Shown here: positions 1 through 7,661 of the stretch, piece by piece
Layout of the letters: every line of letters starts with the position of its first letter
Numbering within the stretch: position 1 is the first letter of the stretch
DNA from: an uncultured Haloferula sp.
Lineage (GTDB): Bacteria; Verrucomicrobiota; Verrucomicrobiae; Verrucomicrobiales; Akkermansiaceae
Assembly: GCA_946885645.1 (NCBI GenBank)
Contig: CAMPGU010000027.1
Span: 1-23,285 of the forward strand
Length of the DNA: 23,285 nucleotides
Direction of reading: 5' to 3'
Program-made: the position numbers and the translations under genes
The notes under the pieces: model-generated
Told to the model about the DNA's origin: nothing
The model's input: only the letters and a program-made list of their open reading frames with translations
Databases searched by the model: none

Positions 1-1
1 C

Positions 2-520
2 GACCAGGCGCGCACGATCCGCATCCCGGTCCACATGATCGAGACGATCAACAAGTTGATGCGCGTCCAAAAGCAGCTCGTCCAGGAGTACGGCCGCGAG
101 CCGTCCCCGGAGGAAATCGCCGAGGAAATCCACTTGCCCGTCGAGCGTGTCCGCGCGGTGCTTAAGATGGCCCAGCAGCCGATCTCGCTGCAGGCACCCG
201 TCGGCGACTCGGACGACACCTCCTTCGGCGACTTCATCGAGGACAAGTCCGCGGACAACCCGATGGAAGAGGCGGGCTTCTCGATGCTCAAGGACAAGAT
301 CAAGGACGTCCTCGACACGCTCACGGAGCGTGAGCGCGAGGTGCTCGAGCAGCGCTTCGGCCTGAAGGACGGCTACAGCCGCACGCTGGAAGAAGTGGGC
401 CGCCAGTTCCAGGTCACCCGCGAGCGTATCCGCCAGATCGAGGCTAAGGCCCTCCGCAAGATGCGCCACCCCACCCGTATCCGGAAGCTCGAAGGCTTCA
501 TCGAGCTGCCGGGAGCGTGA
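2..520 (+). CDS. rpoD: RNA polymerase primary sigma factor, C-terminal part (5' end outside window)
   Basis: This is the end of the housekeeping sigma-70 factor, which directs RNA polymerase to -10/-35 promoters. The frame is open from the left edge, so regions 1 and most of 2 lie outside the window. The first visible residues ([14 protein letters not shown]) are the end of region 2.4 and the start of region 3. Region 3 continues through [11 protein letters not shown] and the [10 protein letters not shown] helix. Region 4 follows, with [15 protein letters not shown] and the helix-turn-helix [20 protein letters not shown] that binds the -35 element. The ending [15 protein letters not shown] is typical of RpoD rather than of a short alternative sigma factor. 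A strong terminator lies 15 bases past the stop, so this is probably the last gene of its transcript. Confidence 0.95.
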   Translation, partial: DQARTIRIPVHMIETINKLMRVQKQLVQEYGREPSPEEIAEEIHLPVERVRAVLKMAQQPISLQAPVGDSDDTSFGDFIEDKSADNPMEEAGFSMLKDKIKDVLDTLTEREREVLEQRFGLKDGYSRTLEEVGRQFQVTRERIRQIEAKALRKMRHPTRIRKLEGFIELPGA

Positions 521-534
521 GTCTCCTTTTCAAG

Positions 535-568
535 AAAGCCGGTTCCGCAAGGGACCGGCTTTCCTTTT
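535..568 (+). terminator. Rho-independent terminator of rpoD
   Basis: A 12-bp stem (535-546 with 551-562, one T-G pair) closes on a GCAA tetraloop of the GNRA type and is followed by CCTTTT. It begins 15 bases after the rpoD stop codon. Confidence 0.9.
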
Positions 569-627
569 GCTAGTCCGCGGGCGTTCTCCACGGGGCAAAG
601 CCTTGCTAACAAGGTGAACAGGCACCG

Positions 628-978
628 TTGTTTTCTCCGGCAAAGAAAGCGGCCAGCGGGATTAACCAGGTGGTGAGTTCCCTTTCATCCTTGCTGCTGC
701 TCCTGGCGACCTGGCTGATCGCCATGATGGCGACGGCGACCGAGGTTAGTCTGACGAGCGAAGCCGAGGGAGAACGCCGCGGCGTAAGCATTGCACCCGT
801 CTTTCCACTCCTTCCGCTGCTCCAATGGGGCATCGCGGCGGCGATTGATCACTATTACCCTCAGTGGGGTACTTGGCTTCTGGTTTACCCGTGCGTCGTA
901 GTTCTGCCCGCCGCTTCGTGGCGCTTCGCGAAGTACCTGCGCAAGCTTCGGGAACGCCAGCTCCGCCTTCACCCGTAA
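628..978 (+). CDS. Small three-helix membrane protein of unknown function
   Basis: A 116-residue protein that I cannot place in a named family. Three hydrophobic segments are visible at about residues 15-36, 53-74 and 80-98. The C-terminus is strongly basic (RFAKYLRKLRERQLRLHP) and is probably cytoplasmic. The loop between the first and second helices is polar and charged (SLTSEAEGERRG). The start is a TTG at 628, chosen because AAGGTG at 611-616 lies 11 bases upstream and no ATG occurs early in the frame. The gene stands alone between the rpoD terminator and a terminator shared with the convergent terC gene. Membrane location is a confident reading of the sequence; no function can be assigned. 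The non-ATG start and lack of recognised homologues leave some doubt that it is expressed. Confidence 0.6.
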   Translation: MFSPAKKAASGINQVVSSLSSLLLLLATWLIAMMATATEVSLTSEAEGERRGVSIAPVFPLLPLLQWGIAAAIDHYYPQWGTWLLVYPCVVVLPAASWRFAKYLRKLRERQLRLHP

Positions 979-984
979 AGCCGC

Positions 985-1015
985 AAAAAGGCGGTGGCGT
1001 CATTGCCACCGCCTT
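985..1015 (-). terminator. Terminator of the terC-side transcript, possibly bidirectional
   Basis: A perfect 11-bp stem (988-998 with 1005-1015) has a 6-base loop. Read on the minus strand it is followed by a run of T (complement of 985-989), as expected downstream of terC, which ends at 1040. The hairpin also lies 7 bases past the stop of the plus-strand gene ending at 978, so it may stop both convergent transcripts. It lacks a T-run on the plus side. Confidence 0.85.
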
Positions 1016-1039
1016 GAAGATCCTTGGTGGATTCCACCC

Positions 1040-1906
1040 TCAGGTCCCGCTGTCGCCCACGATCCGCTGGGCCGGGCTGCCTTTCCCGCGGAGCTTGAGG
1101 TTCAGCATTTCCACGCCCAGCGAGAAGGCCATGGCGAAGTAGATGTAGCCCTTCGGAATGTGGAAGTGCAGGCCTTCCGCCATCAACGCGGTGCCGATCA
1201 GGATCAGGAAGGAAAGCGCCAGCATCTTCACTGAAGGATGCTTCGAGACGAAGTCGCTGATGGCACCGGAGGACACCATCATCACGCCCACGGAGATGAT
1301 CACGGCCAGGGCCATCACGGTCAGGTCCTTCGCCATCCCGACGGCGGTGATGACCGAATCCAGCGAGAAGATGATATCGATCATCGCGATCTGGACGAGG
1401 ATCGCTCCCAAGCTCGCCACGGCTTTCGCGGCATGGCCTTCCTCAAGGCCCTCCAGCTTGTGATGGATTTCCTTGGTGGACTTCCAGATGAGGAAGATGC
1501 CCCCGCCCAGGAGGATCAGGTCGTTCACAGATATTCCCAGCGCCCGGCCGTGCTCCTTCGCGGCCGGCACCATCTCCCAGAGGATCGGATGGATGGGAAT
1601 CTGGAAAAGCGGGGCCACCAGACCCATGATCCACTTCAGCGTGAAGAGCAGCAGCAAGCGCATCACCATCGCCAGACCGAGGCCGATGAAGCGCGCCTTC
1701 TTCCGCTGCTCCAGCGGCAGGCGGTCCACCAAGATGGAGATGAAGACGATGTTATCGATGCCCAGGACGATCTCCAGCAGCGTAAGCGTGAGCAGGGCGG
1801 CCCATGCATCGGGACTGGAATACCAGGGCCCTGCGATGTCCGGCATCGATACATTCGCGGCGAGCAGCGAGAACCCGGCGGCTACGGAGGAAATCGATTC
1901 AAACAT
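1040..1906 (-). CDS. TerC family integral membrane protein
   Basis: A 288-residue polytopic membrane protein of the TerC family. Members include tellurium-resistance TerC and proteins implicated in manganese export. The two signature acidic membrane motifs are present: LLEIVLGIDNIVF near residue 45 and DIIFSLDSV near residue 180, whose aspartates are thought to bind metal. About seven hydrophobic segments are visible, with a charged loop (STKEIHHKLEGLEEGHAAK) between the two halves, as is normal for the family. The start is ATG at 1906; the bases upstream are pyrimidine-rich with no Shine-Dalgarno sequence. It is the last gene of the minus-strand series and lies 48 bases after sufE. The substrate cannot be read from sequence; manganese export is the most likely role by family. 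No yybP-ykoY type leader fits in the short upstream gap. Confidence 0.9.
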   Translation of the reverse strand: MFESISSVAAGFSLLAANVSMPDIAGPWYSSPDAWAALLTLTLLEIVLGIDNIVFISILVDRLPLEQRKKARFIGLGLAMVMRLLLLFTLKWIMGLVAPLFQIPIHPILWEMVPAAKEHGRALGISVNDLILLGGGIFLIWKSTKEIHHKLEGLEEGHAAKAVASLGAILVQIAMIDIIFSLDSVITAVGMAKDLTVMALAVIISVGVMMVSSGAISDFVSKHPSVKMLALSFLILIGTALMAEGLHFHIPKGYIYFAMAFSLGVEMLNLKLRGKGSPAQRIVGDSGT

Positions 1907-1954
1907 GACGCGGGGGAGATAGGCGCTCCCGCGGCGCGGCGCAAGCTCTCGCGA

Positions 1955-2371
1955 TCACGCGGCGGTGAATTCCAAGGCGCGCTGCTTCATCTGGGTGGCC
2001 ATCAGGTTCAGCGCGTTTGCCCGGGTCGGTGCCAGATGCTCCTTCAGCCCGGTGCGATCGATGAAAGAAAGGTCGGCGGAGAGGATGGCGTCGGGTGTTT
2101 CACCGTCGAGCACGCGGACGAAAAGAGCGATCATGCCCTTGGTAATCACGGAATCGGAATCCGCGAGATAGTGCACTTTCCCGCCGGAGCTGCGGGCATC
2201 CAGCCAGACCTGGGATTGGCAGCCTTTGATCAGATTTCCGGGCGTCTTCGTCTCCTCCGGCATCGGCTGCAGCTTGCGTCCCAGGCCGATCACGTATTCG
2301 TAGCGCTCCTGCCAGTCCGGGAAAAAGGACAGCTCCTCCAGGATCTCCTGCTGTTTGTCGGCGATGCTCAT
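1955..2371 (-). CDS. sufE: SufE family sulfur-acceptor protein
   Basis: A 138-residue SufE protein. SufE takes persulfide sulfur from the cysteine desulfurase SufS and passes it to the Fe-S scaffold, stimulating SufS. The family core is clear: FPDWQERYEYVIGLGRKL at the N-terminus, then NLIKGCQSQVWL with the sulfur-accepting Cys51, then the ITKGMIALFVRVLDG region. The length is normal for the family. I chose the ATG at 2371; a GTG at 2380 would add three residues. The partner gene sufS lies upstream on the same strand at 4027-5247, but a lysyl oxidase gene intervenes. The gaps of 48-67 bases to its neighbours are compatible with cotranscription. Confidence 0.93.
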   Translation of the reverse strand: MSIADKQQEILEELSFFPDWQERYEYVIGLGRKLQPMPEETKTPGNLIKGCQSQVWLDARSSGGKVHYLADSDSVITKGMIALFVRVLDGETPDAILSADLSFIDRTGLKEHLAPTRANALNLMATQMKQRALEFTAA

Positions 2372-2438
2372 CGCGCCCACAGGGAAAGGCGGGACGCTGG
2401 GGAATGCACGCGGAAAGTGGCCCCGGCTGCCCGAGGAT

Positions 2439-3965
2439 TCACTCCGCCGGGATCGTCACCGGGATCCGCACCGTGTTGTTCTCGTAGTTGAACTCCGGCA
2501 GGATGCCGTCCGGGTTGACGGTGAGCTCCAGTTGGTAGTTTCCCGCGGGAAGATCGCCGATCTCGATCCACTGACCCGGGAGGCCGCTGTCGTACACATC
2601 ACCCCAGCCGGCTTGGATTCCTTGGGCACCACAGCTGAAGCGCTTGCGTCCGGCGGCCCCTTTGTCCCAGCGGATATTGTCGAGGAGGCAGAAGCTCACC
2701 TTCCGGCTGCTGCGTACTTCAGTGCCCTCCGAATCCAGCAGGCGGGAAGCGGCGAAGCCCTTGAAGTGATAGTGGCCGTGGCAATCGTGGTATTCAAAGA
2801 AAGGATTGTCCTCCGGGGCGGGCATCACGATGTCCTGCGCGCCGATATTCCGCACCTCCGTGCTGTAGCGGAGCAGCCGCCGCTCGCCCGCACCGATCAG
2901 GCCCTCGATCACCTCGCAGGTGGTCTCTCCGAAGGTCTCCGTGCTCACGTAGGGGCGGAGGGCATCCGCCCAAGGCAGAAGATCGGGCCCGTCGCCCGCC
3001 ACGGCAGCCATCAGGGTGCGGCCGGAGAAGTTGGAGGCGGCATCGAGCGCGATGTAGTAGTCTCCCGCGAGGGTCTCCGGAACAACCACCCGCCCCGGAT
3101 GACGCAGTGTCGGCGCGCCCTTAACCGGCTTCCCCGTAGGCGGCACCTCCCCGTGGAGCACTGAAATCAAGGATTTCCCCTTCCCTCCTTCGGTCTGGAC
3201 GCTCAGGCGCTCGCCCGCACCCACCGTGACCCGGAACAGGTGCCGGCCGCCCTTCATGGAGGCCAGGTGGGAGATGCTGCGGGTGTTCACCAGATCGATC
3301 ACGTCGTCAGGCGGACGGACCTGATAGAAGGCCTCGCCCACGGGGCCGGCCATACCGGTGGAGCTGAAGACGCGGGCCTTGACGGTGGTGTCCTGCGTGA
3401 TCTGGAGGCGGGCAGGGGCCACCGGGGAGTCCGGACCCGGATCCGAGCCGTCCGTGGTGAAGCGGATCACGGACTTCTTCGCCTTCGCCTTGATAGTGCA
3501 GGAGACATCTCCCGGATAGATTCCGGGCAGCGGCGAGAAAACGGGCAGCGGCAGCGCGCCCTTGGCACGGCTCGTGAGGACATGCAGTTGCACGCCCGCA
3601 TAGCCCCCGTCCGCCTGCAGGCCGACGTACCACACCCCCTCTTCGGGCTCCGGCACGCGGATCTGCTGGCGCGTCCCGGGGTAGCGGGAGGCGAAGTCCG
3701 TGTCGTTGCCATTGTAGGTCGGGTGCGCTCCCTGCCGGACAAAGAGATCCACATTCCCCGTGCCGCCGCTCGTGATGACATTCAGGCGGGCGGTGTCAGC
3801 GGGCACGATCACCTTGTAAACGACGAAGGCGTGGGGATCGCTGGAGACAAGGCTGCGCTGGGGAACGCCGGGCTGGACGATCTTCGGGAAAGGGGTGGCC
3901 TCGAAATGCGCGCGAAGCGGCAAAATCGAGAGCAGGCAGAGGAGCACCCGGAGGGCGGATTTCAT
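2439..3965 (-). CDS. Secreted lysyl oxidase with PPC-like and chitobiase-type beta domains
   Basis: A 508-residue exported protein. Residues 1-19 form a signal peptide. Residues 44-131 resemble a bacterial pre-peptidase C-terminal (PPC) beta-sandwich. Residues 145-215 resemble a chitobiase/beta-hexosaminidase C-terminal domain (IRFTTDGSDP motif), and 225-325 look like a second PPC-like domain. Residues 345-505 are a lysyl oxidase domain, a copper amine oxidase that converts lysine side chains to aldehydes for cross-linking. The copper-site motif is present (FEYHDCHGHYHF; His393, His396, His398, His400). So are both residues that form the lysyl tyrosylquinone cofactor in animal LOX, by my alignment: Lys422 in RKVSFC and Tyr458 in GDVYDSG. 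The ending NPDGILPEFNYENN also matches LOX. The protein probably acts in the periplasm or outside the cell. It sits between sufS and sufE. The catalytic call is strong; the substrate is unknown. Confidence 0.88.
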   Translation of the reverse strand: MKSALRVLLCLLSILPLRAHFEATPFPKIVQPGVPQRSLVSSDPHAFVVYKVIVPADTARLNVITSGGTGNVDLFVRQGAHPTYNGNDTDFASRYPGTRQQIRVPEPEEGVWYVGLQADGGYAGVQLHVLTSRAKGALPLPVFSPLPGIYPGDVSCTIKAKAKKSVIRFTTDGSDPGPDSPVAPARLQITQDTTVKARVFSSTGMAGPVGEAFYQVRPPDDVIDLVNTRSISHLASMKGGRHLFRVTVGAGERLSVQTEGGKGKSLISVLHGEVPPTGKPVKGAPTLRHPGRVVVPETLAGDYYIALDAASNFSGRTLMAAVAGDGPDLLPWADALRPYVSTETFGETTCEVIEGLIGAGERRLLRYSTEVRNIGAQDIVMPAPEDNPFFEYHDCHGHYHFKGFAASRLLDSEGTEVRSSRKVSFCLLDNIRWDKGAAGRKRFSCGAQGIQAGWGDVYDSGLPGQWIEIGDLPAGNYQLELTVNPDGILPEFNYENNTVRIPVTIPAE

Positions 3966-4026
3966 GGCGGGAGTTTTCCCGAATCCGCCCGACAGGAAAG
4001 GCGGAACTTCCAGTGATCTGAAATCC

Positions 4027-5247
4027 CTATCTCAGCATGGCCAGCGCCTTGTCCACGGCGGTCACCAGAGCATCCACCTCGGCATCCGTATTGTAGATCG
4101 CGAAAGACGCGCGGGTGGTGCCCGTGATGCCGAAACGCGCCATCAGCGGCTGGCAGCAATGGTGCCCCGTCCGCACGGCAACGCCCATCTGGTCGATCAA
4201 AGTCCCCAGATCATAGTGGTGAACCCCCTCGATCCCGAAGGACAGGGCGCCCGCACGGTCCGGCGGCCCGTAGAGACGCACTCCGGCCACGGCGGCGAGA
4301 CCCTCCGCGGCCCTGCGGATGAGGCGGTCTTCGTGGGATTTGATCGCGTCCCAGCCGATGCCCCCAGCGAAATCCAGCGCGGCGGCGAGCGCGATGGCAC
4401 CCTCGATATTGGGGGTGCCAGCCTCGTATTTGAACGGCAGGTCGTTATAGGTGGTTTTGGCGAAGGTGACTTCCTTGATCATCTCTCCCCCGCCCCGCCA
4501 CGGCGGCAGGGAATCGAGCACGTCCTTCTTGCCCCACAGGACCCCGATCCCGGTGGGCGCGTAAACCTTGTGCCCGGAAAGCGTGAGGAAATCCGCTCCC
4601 AGCGCCTGGACGTCCATCGGCAGGTGCGGAGCGGCTTGTGCCGCATCGATCAGCACCAGCGAGCCGGCGGCCTTTGCGGCGGCAACCATCTCCATGACCG
4701 GGTTCACCGTGCCGAAGGCATTGGAGATCCAGGTGAAGGCGGTCACACGGGTGCGATCGGTCAGCAGCACCTTGAAGGCTTCCTGATCCAAGGTTCCGTC
4801 GTCGTGGCACGGGATCACCCGCAGCATGGCACCCGTGCGCTCGCACAGCATCTGCCACGGCACGATGTTCGAGTGATGCTCCAGCGCGGAAATCAGGATC
4901 TCATCGCCGGGGGCGATCGCCCCGGAAAGCGCGAGCACGGAGGAAACAAGGTTGATCCCGTCGGTGGTCCCCGCGGTGAAGATGACTTCGGCCGGATCCG
5001 CCGCATTCAGATGCCGCGCCACCGTTTGCCGCGCGGCCTCGTGGGCCGCCGTAGCTGCCCGCGCGAGGTGGTGGGTGCCGCGGTGGATATTTGCATTCAG
5101 CTCCTCGTAGTAGCGGCGGGAGGCATCGAGCACGGCGCGCGGCTTCTGGCTGGTCGCCGCGTTGTCCAGATAGACGAGCGGACGGCCGTTCACCGTCCGG
5201 CTGAGGATCGGGAACTCGCTGCGGATCGTGGAGGGATCGAAGGCCAT
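4027..5247 (-). CDS. sufS: Cysteine desulfurase SufS
   Basis: A 406-residue PLP enzyme that removes sulfur from L-cysteine to give a protein-bound persulfide for Fe-S cluster assembly. Family markers appear in order: VYLDNAATSQKP (21-35), NIHRGTHHLA (53-62), the ALEHHSN cofactor contact (121-127), SGHKVYAPTGIG with the PLP lysine Lys227, and RTGHHCCQPLM with the catalytic Cys364. An extra Cys365 follows directly, where most SufS proteins have a small residue. The frame stays open upstream to 5520, overlapping the next gene, but the family N-terminus (MAFDPSTIRSEFPIL) fixes the start at the ATG ending at 5247. It probably shares a transcript with the rhomboid-like gene 59 bases upstream. SufE is encoded two genes downstream; sufBCD are not in the window. 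Confidence 0.95.
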   Translation of the reverse strand: MAFDPSTIRSEFPILSRTVNGRPLVYLDNAATSQKPRAVLDASRRYYEELNANIHRGTHHLARAATAAHEAARQTVARHLNAADPAEVIFTAGTTDGINLVSSVLALSGAIAPGDEILISALEHHSNIVPWQMLCERTGAMLRVIPCHDDGTLDQEAFKVLLTDRTRVTAFTWISNAFGTVNPVMEMVAAAKAAGSLVLIDAAQAAPHLPMDVQALGADFLTLSGHKVYAPTGIGVLWGKKDVLDSLPPWRGGGEMIKEVTFAKTTYNDLPFKYEAGTPNIEGAIALAAALDFAGGIGWDAIKSHEDRLIRRAAEGLAAVAGVRLYGPPDRAGALSFGIEGVHHYDLGTLIDQMGVAVRTGHHCCQPLMARFGITGTTRASFAIYNTDAEVDALVTAVDKALAMLR

Positions 5248-5306
5248 GTGGGCAAGGGAAACTCGGGACGGGGCGGCTGCACGCGAAAAAGTCGGCGCGA
5301 CCGGCC

Positions 5307-6098
5307 TCAGGATTGCGGAGGGAGGTGCTCGGAACAGTATTCCTTCCCGTCCGGGGTCACGAAGAACTCGAGATCCGCGGGATCGCGCTCGGTGCGCTGG
5401 CAGACCTCGCATTTGTGGAAAGGCACGCTCTCCGGGAGCTTGGAGACGTTGAACTTCCTCCGGCGGGAGGCCGCCTTCACCAGGGACTTCCGGCCATGGA
5501 TGACATCGGGCAGCACCCATAGGAAGTAGGGCAGCATCGCGGGCAGCACCAGGAAGAGCGTAAAAGGGTGCGTCACTGCATTGATCAGCATGATGACGGC
5601 GGTGATTCCCGCCAAGATGCGGACTTGAACAGGGATCAGGAAAAAGATCAGCAGCTCGTATTTCGGAAACAGGGTCGCGAAAGCGAAGAACATGCTGGTG
5701 AAAAGCATGCTACCCCCGCCCGGCAACCCGAAGCCGAGGATGAAATTGACCGCCAACATGCCCGCCCAAGCCGCGAAAATGTAGAGCGTGGTGCGGGTGG
5801 CACCCCACGCATTCTCCAAGGAGTCGCTGATCAGGAAGGAAAGCTGAACCAGGATATAGAGCATGAAAACGCCCCATGCGCTGAAGCTTTGCAGGCCCAT
5901 CGGGGCAAAGATGAAGGTGAAGATCCGCCAGACCTCCCCGGCAAAAATCTTTCCTCTATCGAAATCCAGCAGGTCCGCGATGTCCGGGCGCGCCCATTGG
6001 CACGCATAGCCGATCACACCCAGAAAGGTGAGGTATTTGAAAAGCCCGGGGAAGGAGATCCACTCCATCCGCCGTTCGATGCTGTCGAGCCAACGCAC
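5307..6098 (-). CDS. Rhomboid-like membrane protein with C-terminal zinc-binding motif
   Basis: A 263-residue protein with six or so hydrophobic segments and a rhomboid-like layout. These include FPGLFKYLTFLGVIGYA, EVWRIFTFIFAP, and GGGSMLFTSMFFAFATLFPKYELL, which occupies the place of the GxSG active-site helix. Active rhomboids need Ser in GxSG and a His in a later helix. Here the motif reads GGSM and no HxxxG-type helix is seen, so it is probably not a protease. The soluble tail holds a CxxC...C..H cluster (HKCEVCQR, EYCSEH) that likely binds zinc. I chose the GTG at 6098 because it gives the usual family start (RWLDSIERR). An ATG at 6068 and a TTG at 6140 are alternatives. It is probably the first gene of the sufS transcript and is divergent from the exporter gene. 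Confidence 0.75.
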   Translation of the reverse strand: MRWLDSIERRMEWISFPGLFKYLTFLGVIGYACQWARPDIADLLDFDRGKIFAGEVWRIFTFIFAPMGLQSFSAWGVFMLYILVQLSFLISDSLENAWGATRTTLYIFAAWAGMLAVNFILGFGLPGGGSMLFTSMFFAFATLFPKYELLIFFLIPVQVRILAGITAVIMLINAVTHPFTLFLVLPAMLPYFLWVLPDVIHGRKSLVKAASRRRKFNVSKLPESVPFHKCEVCQRTERDPADLEFFVTPDGKEYCSEHLPPQS

Positions 6099-6165
6099 GG
6101 CGGCAGGAAAGCCCCTCCCGCTCCGGCTGACAAGGCGCAAGGGTGATCCGGGGTTGCCGGTGAAG

Positions 6166-6184
6166 CGGACCCGGCTAGGGTCCG
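6166..6184. promoter_or_regulatory. Inverted repeat upstream of the exporter gene, possible operator
   Basis: A perfect 7-bp inverted repeat (CGGACCC and GGGTCCG) is separated by GGCTA. It ends at the first base of the GGGAG ribosome-binding sequence at 6184-6188 of the exporter gene. Flanking it, GGGTGA at 6141-6146 and TCACCC at 6189-6194 form a second, outer pair. It could be a repressor site or an mRNA hairpin affecting ribosome access. No regulator gene is adjacent. Confidence 0.4.
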
Positions 6185-6197
6185 GGAGTCACCCCGC

Positions 6198-7661
6198 TTG
6201 AGCGAGCTTCCGGCTTCCGTCCCCCCGATCGATGCCGGCTTGGAGAAAACCCGGCGCTATCTGCCATGGGTGGTGGCCGTGGCGCTTTTCATGCAGCAGC
6301 TCGACGGCACCATCGTGAACACGGCGGTACCGACCATGGCGGCATCGCTGGGGGTGGCCTCCCTGAGCCTGAAATCGGTGCTCACCAGCTACACCATCGC
6401 GATCGCGGTGCTGATCCCGCTGAGCGGCTGGCTGGCGGACCGCTTCGGGACGAAGCGGGTCTTCGGCTTCGCCGTGGCGATCTTCACCCTCGGGTCGTTG
6501 GCATGCGGGATCTCCCTGAACCTCCCGATGCTGGTGGCCTCGCGGGTGCTACAGGGCATCGGGGCGGCTTTCATGATGCCGGTGGGACGGATCGCGCTCC
6601 TGCGGACCTTCCCGAAATCGGGCATCCTGCGGGCGATGAATTTCGTCATCATCCCGGCACTGCTCGGTCCCCTGCTGGGGCCCCTCACCGGCGGGCTGAT
6701 CGTCCACTGGCTGCCGTGGAGGATGATTTTCTTGATCAACCTACCCATCGGGATCCTCGGGCTCTGGCTGGTGAAAAAGCACATGCCGGATCATCGGGCG
6801 AATGAAGCGGAGCCACTGGACACGAAAGGCTTCCTCTTGTTCGGCACCGGGATCGCGTCGCTCTCCTGGGTGCTGGAGGTCTTCGGGGAGCACCGGCTGG
6901 ACACGCTCCGGGTGGGGGTCTGGGCGCTAGTCTCGCTGGTCCTGATCGGCAGCTATTTCTGGCACGCCATCCGGGTGCCGCAGCCGCTCCTGCCCGTGGA
7001 TCTTTTCCGCATCCGCACCTTCCGCGTTTCGGTGGCGGGCGGCTTCCTGACCCGCTTGGGAATCAGCGGGATGCCCTTTCTCCTGCCGCTGCTCTACCAG
7101 CTCGGCATGGGCTTCAGCCCGTGGCAGGCGGGCCTGCTGGTGATGCCCCAGGCGCTTGCGGCGATCGGAATGAAGCTACTGGTGCAGCGGATTCTCGGGC
7201 GCTTCGGCCACCGCCAGGTGCTGGTGTACAACACCGCCTTGATGGGCCTGATGATCGGGGCCTTCTCGCAGGTAGGGCCCGGTACGCCCGTGTGGGTGAT
7301 CCTCGTTTTCAGCGCGCTCCAGGGCAGCGTTTCCGCCCTTCAATTCACCGCCATGAACTCGCTGGCCTATGCGGATACGAGTGACGCGGAGGCCAGCGAC
7401 GCCAGCACCATCGCAAGCACTGCCCAGCAGCTCTCGATCAGCTTCGGCATCGCCTTCGCCTCGCTCGTCACGGCGTGGTTCCTCGGCGCGATCGAGCGCT
7501 CCGACACCTCCTCGCTGGTGCCCGCGCTGCACAAGGCCTACCTGCTGCTGGGACTCCTGAGCGTCGCCAGCGCCGCCACGTTCCTGACCCTGAGGCGCGA
7601 AGACGGTGCGAATGTCAGCGGGCACGGCCGGACATCGCCGGCACGGGAGGAAGTCACCTGA
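6198..7661 (+). CDS. DHA2 (EmrB/QacA) family MFS drug exporter
   Basis: A 487-residue major facilitator of the 14-helix drug:H+ antiporter group, located in the inner membrane. Seen in sequence: QQLDGTIVNTAVP in the first helix (motif D1 of the DHA2 group), motif A as GWLADRFGTKRVFG after the second helix, and RVLQGIGAAFMMPVGR. The antiporter motif C is GPLLGPLTGGLIV, followed by WRMIFLINLPIG, a standard DHA2 signature. The start is TTG at 6198, supported by GGGAG at 6184-6188 with a 9-base spacing; no suitable ATG lies nearby. The last 8 bases overlap the convergent gene ending at 7654. No membrane-fusion (EmrA) partner is adjacent, so it may work alone or with a partner elsewhere. The substrate cannot be inferred. 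Confidence 0.92.
   Translation: MSELPASVPPIDAGLEKTRRYLPWVVAVALFMQQLDGTIVNTAVPTMAASLGVASLSLKSVLTSYTIAIAVLIPLSGWLADRFGTKRVFGFAVAIFTLGSLACGISLNLPMLVASRVLQGIGAAFMMPVGRIALLRTFPKSGILRAMNFVIIPALLGPLLGPLTGGLIVHWLPWRMIFLINLPIGILGLWLVKKHMPDHRANEAEPLDTKGFLLFGTGIASLSWVLEVFGEHRLDTLRVGVWALVSLVLIGSYFWHAIRVPQPLLPVDLFRIRTFRVSVAGGFLTRLGISGMPFLLPLLYQLGMGFSPWQAGLLVMPQALAAIGMKLLVQRILGRFGHRQVLVYNTALMGLMIGAFSQVGPGTPVWVILVFSALQGSVSALQFTAMNSLAYADTSDAEASDASTIASTAQQLSISFGIAFASLVTAWFLGAIERSDTSSLVPALHKAYLLLGLLSVASAATFLTLRREDGANVSGHGRTSPAREEVT

Noticed and set aside
1907..1954. Manganese riboswitch (yybP-ykoY) before terC
   Set aside because: TerC-like genes can carry this leader, but only 48 bases separate the gene from sufE and no such structure is seen.
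1238..2491. Plus-strand frame of over 400 codons across terC and sufE
   Set aside because: It crosses two recognised minus-strand genes and their gap, and its sequence is a repetitive Gly/His/Gln/Arg string.
3984..4005. Hairpin TCCGCC/GGCGGA between sufS and the lysyl oxidase as a terminator
   Set aside because: The stem is only 6 bp with a 10-base loop and no T-run follows on the minus strand.
5248..5520. N-terminal extension of SufS by about 90 residues
   Set aside because: The extension overlaps the rhomboid-like gene in another frame and has no similarity to SufS, whose conserved start is MAFDPSTIRSEFP.
3895..5529. Long plus-strand frame opposite sufS and the lysyl oxidase start
   Set aside because: Its translation is low-complexity, rich in Arg, Gly and His, with no domain, and it is antisense to clear SufS sequence.
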